Origin: Streptomyces sp. NBC_00285
GTDB lineage: Bacteria > Actinomycetota > Actinomycetes > Streptomycetales > Streptomycetaceae
Length of the DNA stretch: 64,000 bases
Assembly (NCBI RefSeq): GCF_036174265.1
Contig: NZ_CP108055.1
Span: forward strand, 7,316,001 to 7,380,000
Reading direction: 5' to 3'
Under the pieces are notes generated by a model, which made no database searches, had not been told where the DNA came from, and was given only the letters and a program-made list of their open reading frames with translations. Both the position numbers and the translations under genes were made by a program. Of the stretch, positions 20,042 to 27,086 are shown in pieces. Numbering within the stretch: the stretch's first letter is position 1; the number at the start of each line of letters is the position of its first letter.

Positions 20042-20400
20042 CAGGCTGTGGACTCCTGCTGAAGTTGCTGCACGAGTGCCTGCACGGCCGCGGCGGGGAT
20101 GAGTCGCCGTCTACCGATCTGGATGGTGGCCAGTCGGCGGGAACGGATCAACTGGTAGAGCGTCCACTTGCTGATCCGTAGTTTCTCCGACGCTTCCTTA
20201 ACTGTCAGGAGCTCGGGTTCATCGGGATGATGGTTCTGTAGGTGAGTTTCTATATTTCCTCCTATCTGGGGGGTACACCCCACTTTATATCTTGATGCCT
20301 GATTCTGAGTTTGGGCTTGCGTGCTGCTGAGCCTGTCGATGTCCTCGGGCTCCTGGCCCGCGTGGCCGGCTGCGGTAGGAGGGGTCGGGTTCAACGACAC
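20041..20400 (-). CDS. xis: Excisionase-like helix-turn-helix protein
   Basis: A 119-aa protein. Its C-terminal half (LLTVKEASEKLRISKWTLYQ, then IRSRRLATIQIGRRRLIP) is a MerR/Xis-type winged helix-turn-helix, the usual excisionase of actinobacterial integrative elements. The N-terminal 60 residues are unstructured. GTG 20400 is the only plausible in-frame start before the domain. The stop overlaps the integrase ATG by one base (TGATG), so the two are co-translated. The probable role is to bend attL/attR DNA and direct the tyrosine integrase towards excision. Confidence 0.85.
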   Translation of the reverse strand: MSLNPTPPTAAGHAGQEPEDIDRLSSTQAQTQNQASRYKVGCTPQIGGNIETHLQNHHPDEPELLTVKEASEKLRISKWTLYQLIRSRRLATIQIGRRRLIPAAAVQALVQQLQQESTA

Positions 20401-20412
20401 CTGCGGCTGGGG

Positions 20413-20895
20413 TCAGCTGTTGCCCATCTGCCCAGTGGGCTTCGGTCCGTTGAAGCGGTGAGTCATGCGAAGTGTTGTTCCTGCGATGCCTCGCAGCTCA
20501 CGGATGAGCTCATCCATCTCGCTTGCGCTGACCCGTAGGTCGGTGTCGGTCTTCGGGTGCCATAGCGCTAGTTCTGCTTCCGACAGATGGTCGGCAAGCC
20601 GCAGTACCTCGACAGCGTGAACCAAACGGTTGCGCTCCCAAAGCGCTCTGGACATCCGCTTCTCCAAACCAACGAGGTCCCTGTAAAGCCCGTCGTTCTC
20701 GCCTCGGGCCGCCCGGGTTTCCTGGCAGAGCTTCAAGAGCTCGTTCCGCGCGGCACCAACACGCTTCAGGATGGACGCCAGTTCAGACTTGTCATGGCCT
20801 CGCGCCACTGTGACGAGGTAGGCCACGCAGTACTCGACGGCCGATGCCTCGACGGTGATCTCTCCGAGCGCCTGAAGGAACTTGTCGTCTGCCAT
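20413..20895 (-). CDS. Hypothetical helical protein
   Basis: A 160-aa, largely helical protein (MADDKFLQALGEITVEASAV ...) with no recognised domain. The pattern of long helices with conserved RNRLVHAVEVL, and an R-x4-H-like RNRLVH, is reminiscent of small HEPN or Cthe_2314-type proteins, but I cannot support that firmly. Its stop lies 12 nt before the Xis-like start, so it is probably the first gene of an operon with xis and int. Confidence 0.65.
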   Translation of the reverse strand: MADDKFLQALGEITVEASAVEYCVAYLVTVARGHDKSELASILKRVGAARNELLKLCQETRAARGENDGLYRDLVGLEKRMSRALWERNRLVHAVEVLRLADHLSEAELALWHPKTDTDLRVSASEMDELIRELRGIAGTTLRMTHRFNGPKPTGQMGNS

Positions 20896-21016
20896 GAGGC
20901 CAGCGTGTCAGGAGGCTGTCCCTTGAAGTGGGGCGGTGACGTATCCGTGACGCGATGGCATGAACGACCGCATCAGACGGCCGCCGCGGCGTCGGCCTGG
21001 TTGTGCGGTTCCACCC

Positions 21017-21160
21017 TCACGCCGACGGCGGGGCGAGGTCGCGAGGTTCTTGGGCGTTCACCGTGACGCGGATGCGGCACGGCACATCCCCGTAGTTCTG
21101 GACGGCGTAGACCAGGCGCACCATGTCGTCCTGCCGTTCCCTGAGGAGCGAGCCGACCAC
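21017..21160 (-). CDS. Short unsupported ORF in the 20.9-21.3 kb gap
   Basis: A 47-codon frame (GTG start, VVGSLLRERQDDMVRLVYAV ..., ending DLAPPSA) with protein-like composition and G+C-rich third positions. The surrounding 428 bp contain no other plausible gene. It may be the remnant of a longer gene. No Shine-Dalgarno was found and no family is recognised. Confidence 0.3.
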   Translation of the reverse strand: MVGSLLRERQDDMVRLVYAVQNYGDVPCRIRVTVNAQEPRDLAPPSA

Positions 21161-21323
21161 GAGTCGCTGTGTGGCCTGACATCTGCGCAACAAGATTTTT
21201 GGGCAGTGCCTACGCTCAACGCTTTTGATTATGAATTATGCTTCTGGTTCGTCAAGCTATCTGAGCAGTATGAAGGGGATGAGGCCGTAGGTGGCGGCTC
21301 ATCCCCTTGCAAGACCCGAGGGA

Positions 21324-22277
21324 CTAAGTGAGAGTGTACGGAGTCTGATCACTTGCCTTGCTGTGGCGCTCCACGCTTGTTACACGGACTATGAGCTTTC
21401 CTCCCGAGCAACAAACACCCACGCTGTCGCCAGGAACAGGAATTTCTTCGGCGACAACACCATTCTTGTCGGCCCGGTAGACGTGTTCACTGTTGTAAGG
21501 GCCTTCAAACTTGGTGAGGCCAGTTCCCTTGTCGAACTCGATTTTCACGTCTTCGTTGGGGACGAATCCAGTGGCCCGGACCTTGATGTCTGTGATTCCC
21601 CCAGGGCCCGATGCCGGGTTGATGGAGATTTGCGGCCGGGTTGTCGGGCTGGATGAGGGGGGCAAGGGTGGTCCATCAGGCGTGACTAATACGGACGCGC
21701 TGACAGGTGCGGAAGGACTCGGCGATTCCTTGTCCTCGGGCTCATCTTCCCCAATCAAGATGGGGGCAGCTGCAATAAGGGCAGCCACGATGACAGCGCC
21801 TGCACCGATGGAGGCCACAATAATGGCTATTTTTGAGCCCCCAGGAGGTTCCTGGGATGACGCCGAGCCGGGAGGGTCCGGCCGTCGAGTCTGTGTTGTG
21901 GCCTGGCCGCCAGATGAAACCGGAATGTCTTGCGAAGAGGCGGCGGCCTCGTGCTGGTGGGGTGTTGCGTTGAACTGGATGGCTGGGAAGTCGCTCAGCA
22001 CCTGAGCCCAGATCTTGTTCCTGCCGTCGACCATGCGGCCAGCGCTTAGTTGCCTGTTGACGTCCTTCCAAAAGGAACTGGCAGTGGTGAAGGCAGCTGA
22101 AGAAGGAGCATGGTCGCTGGGGAACCCTGCCGCATCGAGCAACTGCATCGCATCTACATGAGTGCGGTATTTCTGGCAGATCTGCGCCAGCTCCGCTGGG
22201 CTGAAGCTCTCTTGCACTTGATCCTCTTGTCGATCCCGCCACGCGGTGAGGCGGACGGCCTGTCGGTACACGAACAT
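21324..22277 (-). CDS. EAD-like domain protein with one TM segment and an extracellular IPT-like domain
   Basis: A 317-aa protein. Residues about 24-103 (FSPAELAQICQKYRTHVDAM, AGFPSDHAPSSAAFTTASSF, FWKDVNRQLSAG) resemble the death-like effector-associated domain EAD1 of bacterial conflict systems. A linker follows, then a transmembrane helix at about 150-175 (KIAIIVASIGAGAVIVAALI), a Pro/Ser stretch and a C-terminal beta domain resembling IPT/TIG (ISINPASGPGGITDIKVRAT). The Cys pair GVCCSGG is notable. The start is uncertain. EAD adaptors recruit effectors by homotypic contacts; the effector partner is not identified here. Confidence 0.65.
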   Translation of the reverse strand: MFVYRQAVRLTAWRDRQEDQVQESFSPAELAQICQKYRTHVDAMQLLDAAGFPSDHAPSSAAFTTASSFWKDVNRQLSAGRMVDGRNKIWAQVLSDFPAIQFNATPHQHEAAASSQDIPVSSGGQATTQTRRPDPPGSASSQEPPGGSKIAIIVASIGAGAVIVAALIAAAPILIGEDEPEDKESPSPSAPVSASVLVTPDGPPLPPSSSPTTRPQISINPASGPGGITDIKVRATGFVPNEDVKIEFDKGTGLTKFEGPYNSEHVYRADKNGVVAEEIPVPGDSVGVCCSGGKLIVRVTSVERHSKASDQTPYTLT

Positions 22278-22554
22278 GACACAGCGTGAAAATGATCTTC
22301 AAGCCGCGCCAGAGACCCCGTGGGGGCAAGTTACAGAACTTCCGCCGTTCAGACGTCGAGATCGTGAATTTCCCTTTTTGATCATGACTTTTGGCATATG
22401 TCTTCTCTATGGGTGCCACAGAAAGATATCAATTGCCGCAATAGATCCATATTGGATTATTATGTTCTACATGCCGAATATGTCGGATGTTGAACTGGCT
22501 ACGTAGGAGGGCGAGGAGACCGGCTCGTAGCTCGATCAAGGTAGAAAAGTAAAA

Positions 22555-22579
22555 ACCCTGCCGCTGGATGCGGCAGGGT
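22555..22579 (-). terminator. Intrinsic terminator of the DUF2690 gene
   Basis: ACCCTGCCGC pairs with GCGGCAGGGT around a 5-nt loop, followed on the minus strand by TTTTAC. It lies 27 bp after the stop of the secreted protein gene. Confidence 0.9.
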
Positions 22580-22606
22580 GAATGTTTGGTGGCTCAGGTC
22601 ACAGTG

Positions 22607-23128
22607 CTAATAGCACGGCCCATCTTGCCAACCAGCGGAAATATCTGGCCTGCTCATGAGCCAGCCATATGGAGTTGGGTCCTCGAAGAAGGGTTCAACT
22701 CCAGTGCAAGCAACTTTGGTTCCGTCGGTCATGTAAGACCAACTTGAGTCGTCTCCCGATCCGATGCTCTTGCGATACACCCCTTGGCTTTCTTCGCCAG
22801 GATTCCAGACGGTCACGCGACCGTAGATGAAATCCTTACCAAAGATCAGGGTTGTTCGCTTGAGTTCTGTGAGCGCCGTGTAGCGGCCCCAGTTAGCTGC
22901 ACACGAAGGTGAGTAACGCAGTTCAAGCGTTCCTACCTCATCGTCTCCATACGTGATGGCTTGGCGGCCAACTGTGATGGCGTCCCCGTCGCAGAGCCCT
23001 TGCGGATTCTTGCCGGTACAACTGGAGGCATAGCAGCCCCCAGTTTCGGCGTCGGCCATAGCCGGAACGCCCAATAGCAACGCAGCCGAGGTAACCCCCA
23101 CCACGATTGCCTTTTTCAGTCTTCTCAA
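22607..23128 (-). CDS. Secreted DUF2690 (YjfA-like) protein
   Basis: A 173-aa exported protein. The signal peptide spans residues 1-26 (RRLKKAIVVGVTSAALLLGV, cleavage after PAMADA). The mature part contains CYASSCTGKNPQGLCDG and LELRYSPSCAANWGRY, the Cys pattern of DUF2690. TTG 23128 is chosen as the start: GGAGG precedes it by 6 nt and gives a compact signal peptide, while the longer frame to 23188 adds 20 non-signal residues. The function is unknown. It is divergent from a small membrane protein, and the pair may be cargo active at the cell surface. Confidence 0.82.
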   Translation of the reverse strand: MRRLKKAIVVGVTSAALLLGVPAMADAETGGCYASSCTGKNPQGLCDGDAITVGRQAITYGDDEVGTLELRYSPSCAANWGRYTALTELKRTTLIFGKDFIYGRVTVWNPGEESQGVYRKSIGSGDDSSWSYMTDGTKVACTGVEPFFEDPTPYGWLMSRPDISAGWQDGPCY

Positions 23129-23170
23129 CTCACCCCTCCAAGGTGAAAGTATTGAAGCTTGCTTTTTGAG

Positions 23171-23211
23171 TTTTGCAACTTTTTGCAATTAGGTCAAGGA
23201 TGAGTTAAAAT
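23171..23211 (+). promoter_or_regulatory. Promoter with tandem TTTTGCAA repeats
   Basis: TTTTGCAA is repeated at 23171 and 23181 (10-bp period, one helical turn). The second copy contains the -35 TTGCAA (23183-23188), 17 bp before TAAAAT (23206-23211). The predicted start falls at the ATG 23220, so the transcript is probably leaderless. The repeats lie between divergent genes and may bind a regulator. Confidence 0.5.
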
Positions 23212-23219
23212 TCTCCTGT

Positions 23220-23669
23220 ATGGAAAAGTTGAAATTATCCGTCTTGACCGGTCTCGGTGTGGCCGCTGTTATCACATTGTTTGAGGCCACCTTAATGTTA
23301 ATCGGTGGACGCAATGCTTCTGGAAGTCTAGTTGGTTTCTTGCTCACACTTGCGCTGCCTGTCGCTGCGGGATTATTCATGACCGGTAGGTTTAAATTTA
23401 AAGCTGGGGCTGAAATTGGAATCTTTGTCGTTCTGCTTTCTCTTGGGCTTATTGGGTACGTTCAGCTGATACCTAATATGTTTGCGCGCGGGGTCGTCTT
23501 CTTTTTGATCTACTCTGCCGCCTTTGCTCTGGGTTCACATCTGTTGGAGGTTCGAATACTCACCCTCAAACGTAAGTGGGTAATATTCTCAAGTCTCTTT
23601 GTTGTCGTCGTTTCCTTGCAGATCGGCGTTAATTTCGCAACGCGCCTAGTATTTTCAAACGCTAGCTGA
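23220..23669 (+). CDS. Small integral membrane protein
   Basis: A 149-aa protein with four hydrophobic helices, at about residues 8-28, 38-56, 65-105 (one or two) and 118-140, and short loops. It contains several TTA codons (for example LMLIGG and AGLFMT) and is AT-rich compared with the backbone. There is no Shine-Dalgarno; the promoter places the RNA start at the ATG. No family is recognised. It is divergent from the DUF2690 secreted protein and followed by a strong terminator, so it is a single-gene unit. Confidence 0.75.
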   Translation: MEKLKLSVLTGLGVAAVITLFEATLMLIGGRNASGSLVGFLLTLALPVAAGLFMTGRFKFKAGAEIGIFVVLLSLGLIGYVQLIPNMFARGVVFFLIYSAAFALGSHLLEVRILTLKRKWVIFSSLFVVVVSLQIGVNFATRLVFSNAS

Positions 23670-23702
23670 TTGTGCCATTATAAGAGTTCACCCTCCAAGG
23701 TG

Positions 23703-23734
23703 ACCCGGCCGCTTTTTCTTGCGGCCGGGTTTTT
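23703..23734 (+). terminator. Intrinsic terminator
   Basis: ACCCGGCCGC pairs with GCGGCCGGGT, loop TTTTTCTT, followed by TTTT. It ends the small membrane protein gene. Confidence 0.92.
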
Positions 23735-23738
23735 ACTT

Positions 23739-24017
23739 CTACCACCCCCGCACCCCAGCATCTAACTCGTGATACAGATTCGTCATAGCAGTGATACCCA
23801 CGCCAAGCTCTCTCAGCGACTCTTTGATGTGCCCCCGAACCTGCTCGACGGTTCGAGAAATGGTGTCGGTGCTCATCGAATCGCTCGACATCGGTTCTAG
23901 CCGCTCGGCCTGATTGGCTAGATGAGTCAGTTCACCGAACGTGGCATGCGCATACGCCTCGGCCTCCAGAATGAATCGCTGGAGGTCTGGCAGATCGGGA
24001 GCCATCAAGGTGTCCAT
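23739..24017 (-). CDS. Small helical protein, last gene of the transfer operon
   Basis: A 92-aa, all-helical acidic protein (MDTLMAPDLPDLQRFILEAE ...). It overlaps the 3' end of the TraG-like ATPase gene. ATG 24017 is used; ATG 24005 would overlap the ATPase stop by one base and is equally possible. No domain is recognised. Its position suggests an accessory role with the ATPase. Confidence 0.7.
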   Translation of the reverse strand: MDTLMAPDLPDLQRFILEAEAYAHATFGELTHLANQAERLEPMSSDSMSTDTISRTVEQVRGHIKESLRELGVGITAMTNLYHELDAGVRGW

Positions 24018-26260
24018 TCCTGCGACCCAACGCGCGGTCGCTGCGGTGCGGGTGGTTCTGGGGCGGTAGTCCGCTGGGCAATCTCGGCCAACACCTCGTC
24101 ACGAGGTCGGCCGTAGCGGTTGGTGGCTCGTTCCCACGCTTGATCCGCCAGACCAAAGCCGGAGAAGGGCTGAGCTGTCCGGCCGGTCATCGGGGGACTC
24201 ACTCCGTCACCGGTGACCAGACGAGTAATCACCTCGTACGCACCGAGGTTCATGAAGTCCTCCTCGGTGACGGCCTTGCCAAACTCACGAGAGAACGCAT
24301 AGGCGTCGTCCCTGGTGGTCTCGAAGACCACCTTGCTGCGGGCGTTGGCCATGACGGCAGAACGCATCTCACGGGGGAGCTGGTCGAGGTGCTGGTGAGC
24401 GAGCACCATCCCGAGACCGAACCCCCGAGCTTGGGCGAGCATCGACTCAGGGGAGATGGGGAGCTGCAAGAAGTCCTGGAACTCATCGACGTACAGGAAG
24501 GTCGGTTGACGCCCACGACCTCGGCGCACGGCTTGCCACAGGGCGTTGATGAGCAGCGTCCCGGTGAGACTCGCGGTTTCTTGCCCGAGGCCGGCGAGGT
24601 TGACCAGCAGAATCTTGTTCTGCTCGATTACGTCGCGCATCTGGAAACTTGAGTGCGTTTGACCAATAATGTTCCGAATTTCAGGTCGTGCGTTCAACTG
24701 CCAGATGCGGTCGAGCACCGGTTGAACGACTCGTTCCTGCTGTGGCCGCGGTAGGGCGTTGAACCTGTCCCAGAAGTGACGCAGCTCCGGCTCCTTGAGC
24801 TCTCGGATCAAAGCGTCACGCCAGCGCTGTTCACCCGGGTTCCGTGGAGCGAGGAGTGCCGTCAGGTCTACGAAGGCGTGGCCGGCCTGGGAGGTCAGCG
24901 TCGACAGCCCGAAGTACAGAACCTCCCTTGTGTAGACGCCCCTTGTCTCCCGGTACAGGTACTCGAAGAGCCCCCCGATCTCCTCGACGACGGCGCGCGG
25001 GTTGGTCTGGTCGAGCACGTTGAAGCCCACCGGCCGGGATGAATCGGTGACGTCCAGCACCACCAGGTCGGCAAGCCGGTGCTCCGGCACTGCGTCGAGC
25101 ACAGCGCGGAATAAATCGCCCTTACTTTCGATTACCACTACGCCGTTGCCCCCTGCGATGTCTTGGGCGGCAAGGTTGGCGAGCAAGGTCGTCTTGCCTA
25201 CACCCGTCGGCCCGATGACATGCAAGTGCTTCAGACCATCCGTCGCGCTTGTGGCCAACGGTCGTTCCGAGCCGGGGAAGCTGGAGAGCGCCACCACGCG
25301 ACCGGCACGCGGTACGGAACCGCTTGGCGGTAGCTGTCGAGTCCGGCCAGCAGGAAGACCGGCGACATGTGGCGCCCCGAGCGGCCAGGCAAGAAGACCG
25401 GCTAGTTCTGTTGCCGCGAGCTGGGCAGGAAAGGCGAGGGGAGCACGAGCCCGCGCGATGTCCTCTCGGAGCCGTCCACTCATCCGATGACGCTGGTGAA
25501 GCCGAGTGGTTGCGCTCCTCGTGCTGCCGAGCGCAGTAGTGATCCGCTTGACCAGGTACTCAGCACGAACTTTGGTGTTGGCCTTCGAGGCGATGCGGAG
25601 TGCAGCGAGGAAGTTGGGTTCGCGCGTCTTCTTGCGCTGCTCCTCGATGTCCTCGGCGGCCAGGCCGACGGCGACCTGCCCCAGAAGCCGCGTCGACTTG
25701 GCTCTCGTGGCCGGCTGACTCTTGGTGGGTGGTCTTTCAGGGACGGCCGCGGTGACGACCAATTGCGTCAAGACAGCTTCACCAGGCCCGAGCTGCTGGA
25801 CGCTCGCAAGCAACGTCGCGGCTAGGTTCGCGGGCTTGGGGATGTTCAGGAGGCGATCCGGTGACGTCTGCCCCAGCTCGACCACCCGGTTCCACTCGTG
25901 TGCGGGTGATGCCTCCTCGGGCGTGACCACCGTGCCAGGCAGCAAGGTGCGCAGTTCACTGGCGATCAGGTCGGCGTGCGCGGCGGGAGCCCTCAAGCGG
26001 TAGGAGATGCCTTGCTCTGTGGCGAGGAGTTCAAAGGCGAGCGTGTTGACCCCAAAGACGCCGAACGCCCCGGTGCGCAGCGTGCCGCTAATCGCTTGCA
26101 GCCACGAAGTAACATGCTCGGCCGTCAGGTCGGGCGGAAATAGGAGCGTGTACGCGCGGCGGCTGTCGTCTCGTGCCGCCTGCTTATTTTGTCGCATGTA
26201 CCACAATCCAGCTAAGACCAGTAGGGGAGTCGCGAGGGCGACTACTAAGAAGGGGCCCAT
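24005..26260 (-). CDS. TraG/VirD4-like conjugative ATPase
   Basis: A 751-aa ATPase. An N-terminal transmembrane helix (GPFLVVALATPLLVLAGLWY) is followed by a region of about 300 aa. The motor domain then has Walker A GPTGVGKTTLL near residue 350, Walker B FLYVDEFQDFL, and the later LAHQHLDQLP typical of type IV coupling-protein-like and TraM-recognition ATPases. The start ATG 26260 falls inside a perfect 11-bp hairpin and lacks a Shine-Dalgarno; the frame is open 46 codons further. It probably pumps DNA through the membrane during transfer. It differs from the FtsK-like Tra of classical Streptomyces elements as far as I can judge by eye. Confidence 0.85.
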   Translation of the reverse strand: MGPFLVVALATPLLVLAGLWYMRQNKQAARDDSRRAYTLLFPPDLTAEHVTSWLQAISGTLRTGAFGVFGVNTLAFELLATEQGISYRLRAPAAHADLIASELRTLLPGTVVTPEEASPAHEWNRVVELGQTSPDRLLNIPKPANLAATLLASVQQLGPGEAVLTQLVVTAAVPERPPTKSQPATRAKSTRLLGQVAVGLAAEDIEEQRKKTREPNFLAALRIASKANTKVRAEYLVKRITTALGSTRSATTRLHQRHRMSGRLREDIARARAPLAFPAQLAATELAGLLAWPLGAPHVAGLPAGRTRQLPPSGSVPRAGRVVALSSFPGSERPLATSATDGLKHLHVIGPTGVGKTTLLANLAAQDIAGGNGVVVIESKGDLFRAVLDAVPEHRLADLVVLDVTDSSRPVGFNVLDQTNPRAVVEEIGGLFEYLYRETRGVYTREVLYFGLSTLTSQAGHAFVDLTALLAPRNPGEQRWRDALIRELKEPELRHFWDRFNALPRPQQERVVQPVLDRIWQLNARPEIRNIIGQTHSSFQMRDVIEQNKILLVNLAGLGQETASLTGTLLINALWQAVRRGRGRQPTFLYVDEFQDFLQLPISPESMLAQARGFGLGMVLAHQHLDQLPREMRSAVMANARSKVVFETTRDDAYAFSREFGKAVTEEDFMNLGAYEVITRLVTGDGVSPPMTGRTAQPFSGFGLADQAWERATNRYGRPRDEVLAEIAQRTTAPEPPAPQRPRVGSQEWTP

Positions 26261-26284
26261 ACTGAGAATTTTCGTATGGGCCCC
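26252..26284. repeat. Perfect hairpin covering the ATPase start codon
   Basis: GGGGCCCATAC (26252-26262) pairs with GTATGGGCCCC (26274-26284) around an 11-nt AT-rich loop. On the minus-strand mRNA it contains the ATPase ATG and could mask it; on the plus strand it is followed by TGAGTTTTTG. Confidence 0.7.
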
Positions 26285-26298
26285 TGAGTTTTTGCTGC

Positions 26299-26463
26299 TT
26301 ACCGACGTCGGTAGACCAGCACTCCAAAGATGGTCACCAGAACAAGCAGGGTCGCTGCTGTGCTGATGACGTACGGGATAATTGGTTCGATCGACCACCA
26401 GAGAACCCGGATGCCTAACGCGAACCCGATGGCCAACATGAGGTAGCGGCGAGCCTTGCGCAC
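26299..26463 (-). CDS. Small two-helix membrane protein (54 aa)
   Basis: A 54-residue frame, GTG start, VRKARRYLMLAIGFALGIRV, then a second hydrophobic stretch VISTAATLLVLVTIFGVLVY ending RRR. The basic ends and two hydrophobic helices are typical of a small inner-membrane partner. It has a TTA codon. It lies between the 62-aa protein (4-nt gap) and the ATPase on the same strand, so it belongs to the transfer operon. It is comparable in position to small Spd-type spread proteins, with no sequence proof. Confidence 0.72.
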   Translation of the reverse strand: MRKARRYLMLAIGFALGIRVLWWSIEPIIPYVISTAATLLVLVTIFGVLVYRRR

Positions 26464-26467
26464 GGGC

Positions 26468-26656
26468 TTACCGCTTACTCAGCCGGTCAATGTCCCGTTG
26501 TGCCCTTCGCCGGAACTCGGTGATGTCTGTGATGGTGGCGTACAACTCCGAGGCCGTTTCACTGAACCGCACGGCTGCCCGATTGCGTCGCCACTGCCAA
26601 GCACGGCCTCCGAAGAAAGCCAAGACCATCAGCAGGAGGATGGTGACGCTGTTCAT
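26468..26656 (-). CDS. Small single-pass membrane protein (62 aa)
   Basis: MNSVTILLLMVLAFFGGRAW forms an N-terminal membrane helix, followed by a basic helical cytoplasmic part (WRRNRAAVRFSETASELYAT ...). It is packed between the 95-aa and 54-aa genes with gaps of 2 and 4 nt, so it is clearly part of one operon. The function is unknown; it is probably an accessory to the conjugative ATPase. Confidence 0.75.
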   Translation of the reverse strand: MNSVTILLLMVLAFFGGRAWQWRRNRAAVRFSETASELYATITDITEFRRRAQRDIDRLSKR

Positions 26657-26658
26657 CC

Positions 26659-26946
26659 CTACTGCCAGTCGTTGTTGAAGTTGGCGAGGCGGCGAGCGAC
26701 GCCCTGCACTGTGATGTTGACGATGAGGGCGATGGCCTCGGCCGCATCCGGGTTGGCCTGCTCGGCCTGGTGCTGGATGGCCTTGATGTAGCCGACTTCC
26801 TGGATGGCGAACTCGCCGACCATGACCTTGGATTGCACTCGGCTCTGCTCGATCTTGGTCTCAGCCGCGATGCGGCTGATCTCCCGGCGTGTGGCGGCCG
26901 GGAGCACAGGGCTTGACTGCCCCCGCCTGACGATCTCGTATGACAT
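26659..26946 (-). CDS. First protein of the transfer operon (95 aa)
   Basis: A helical 95-aa protein (MSYEIVRRGQSSPVLPAATR, then REISRIAAETKIEQSRVQSK ...) with a central heptad pattern. It resembles small proteins preceding TraG-like ATPases in other actinobacterial elements, but I cannot name a family. It starts the minus-strand operon, divergent from the Xre-type regulator across a repeat-rich 140-bp gap. Confidence 0.75.
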   Translation of the reverse strand: MSYEIVRRGQSSPVLPAATRREISRIAAETKIEQSRVQSKVMVGEFAIQEVGYIKAIQHQAEQANPDAAEAIALIVNITVQGVARRLANFNNDWQ

Positions 26947-27006
26947 GAAGATCCCCTTCGCTTACCGCTGAACCCGGTGTTCTGCGGGGCAAGTTGGAGC
27001 CTGCCT

Positions 27007-27080
27007 GCTTGGTTCTATGCTTGCCAAAGGGAGATTTCCGGCAAGCGAGCAAGCGACTAGCGAGCAAGCAGAATCAAGCA
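27007..27080. promoter_or_regulatory. Repeat-rich control region between the transfer operon and its divergent regulator
   Basis: The motif GCAAGC (or its complement GCTTGC) recurs: GCTTGCC at 27019-27025 and GGCAAGC at 27040-27046 form an inverted repeat, and GCGAGCAAGC occurs directly repeated at 27045 and 27060. Partial copies (GCTTG, CAAGCA) flank them. This looks like a multi-site operator for the neighbouring Xre regulator, possibly iteron-like. Confidence 0.6.
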
Positions 27081-27086
27081 TCATGG

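Noticed and set aside
20973..21182. A 69-codon minus-strand ORF in the 20.9-21.3 kb gap
   Set aside because: Arg/Pro/Gly-rich composition with no helical pattern; another frame of the same strand looks more protein-like and was listed with low confidence.
22246..22506. An 86-codon plus-strand ORF
   Set aside because: Overlaps the start of the EAD-like gene and its AT-rich promoter region, lacks a ribosome binding site, and has no recognisable protein pattern.
26994..27086. N-terminal extension of the Xre regulator
   Set aside because: The extra 31 codons translate the operator repeats (many Ser, Lys, Gln) and precede the natural start MVAVGNVDDR.
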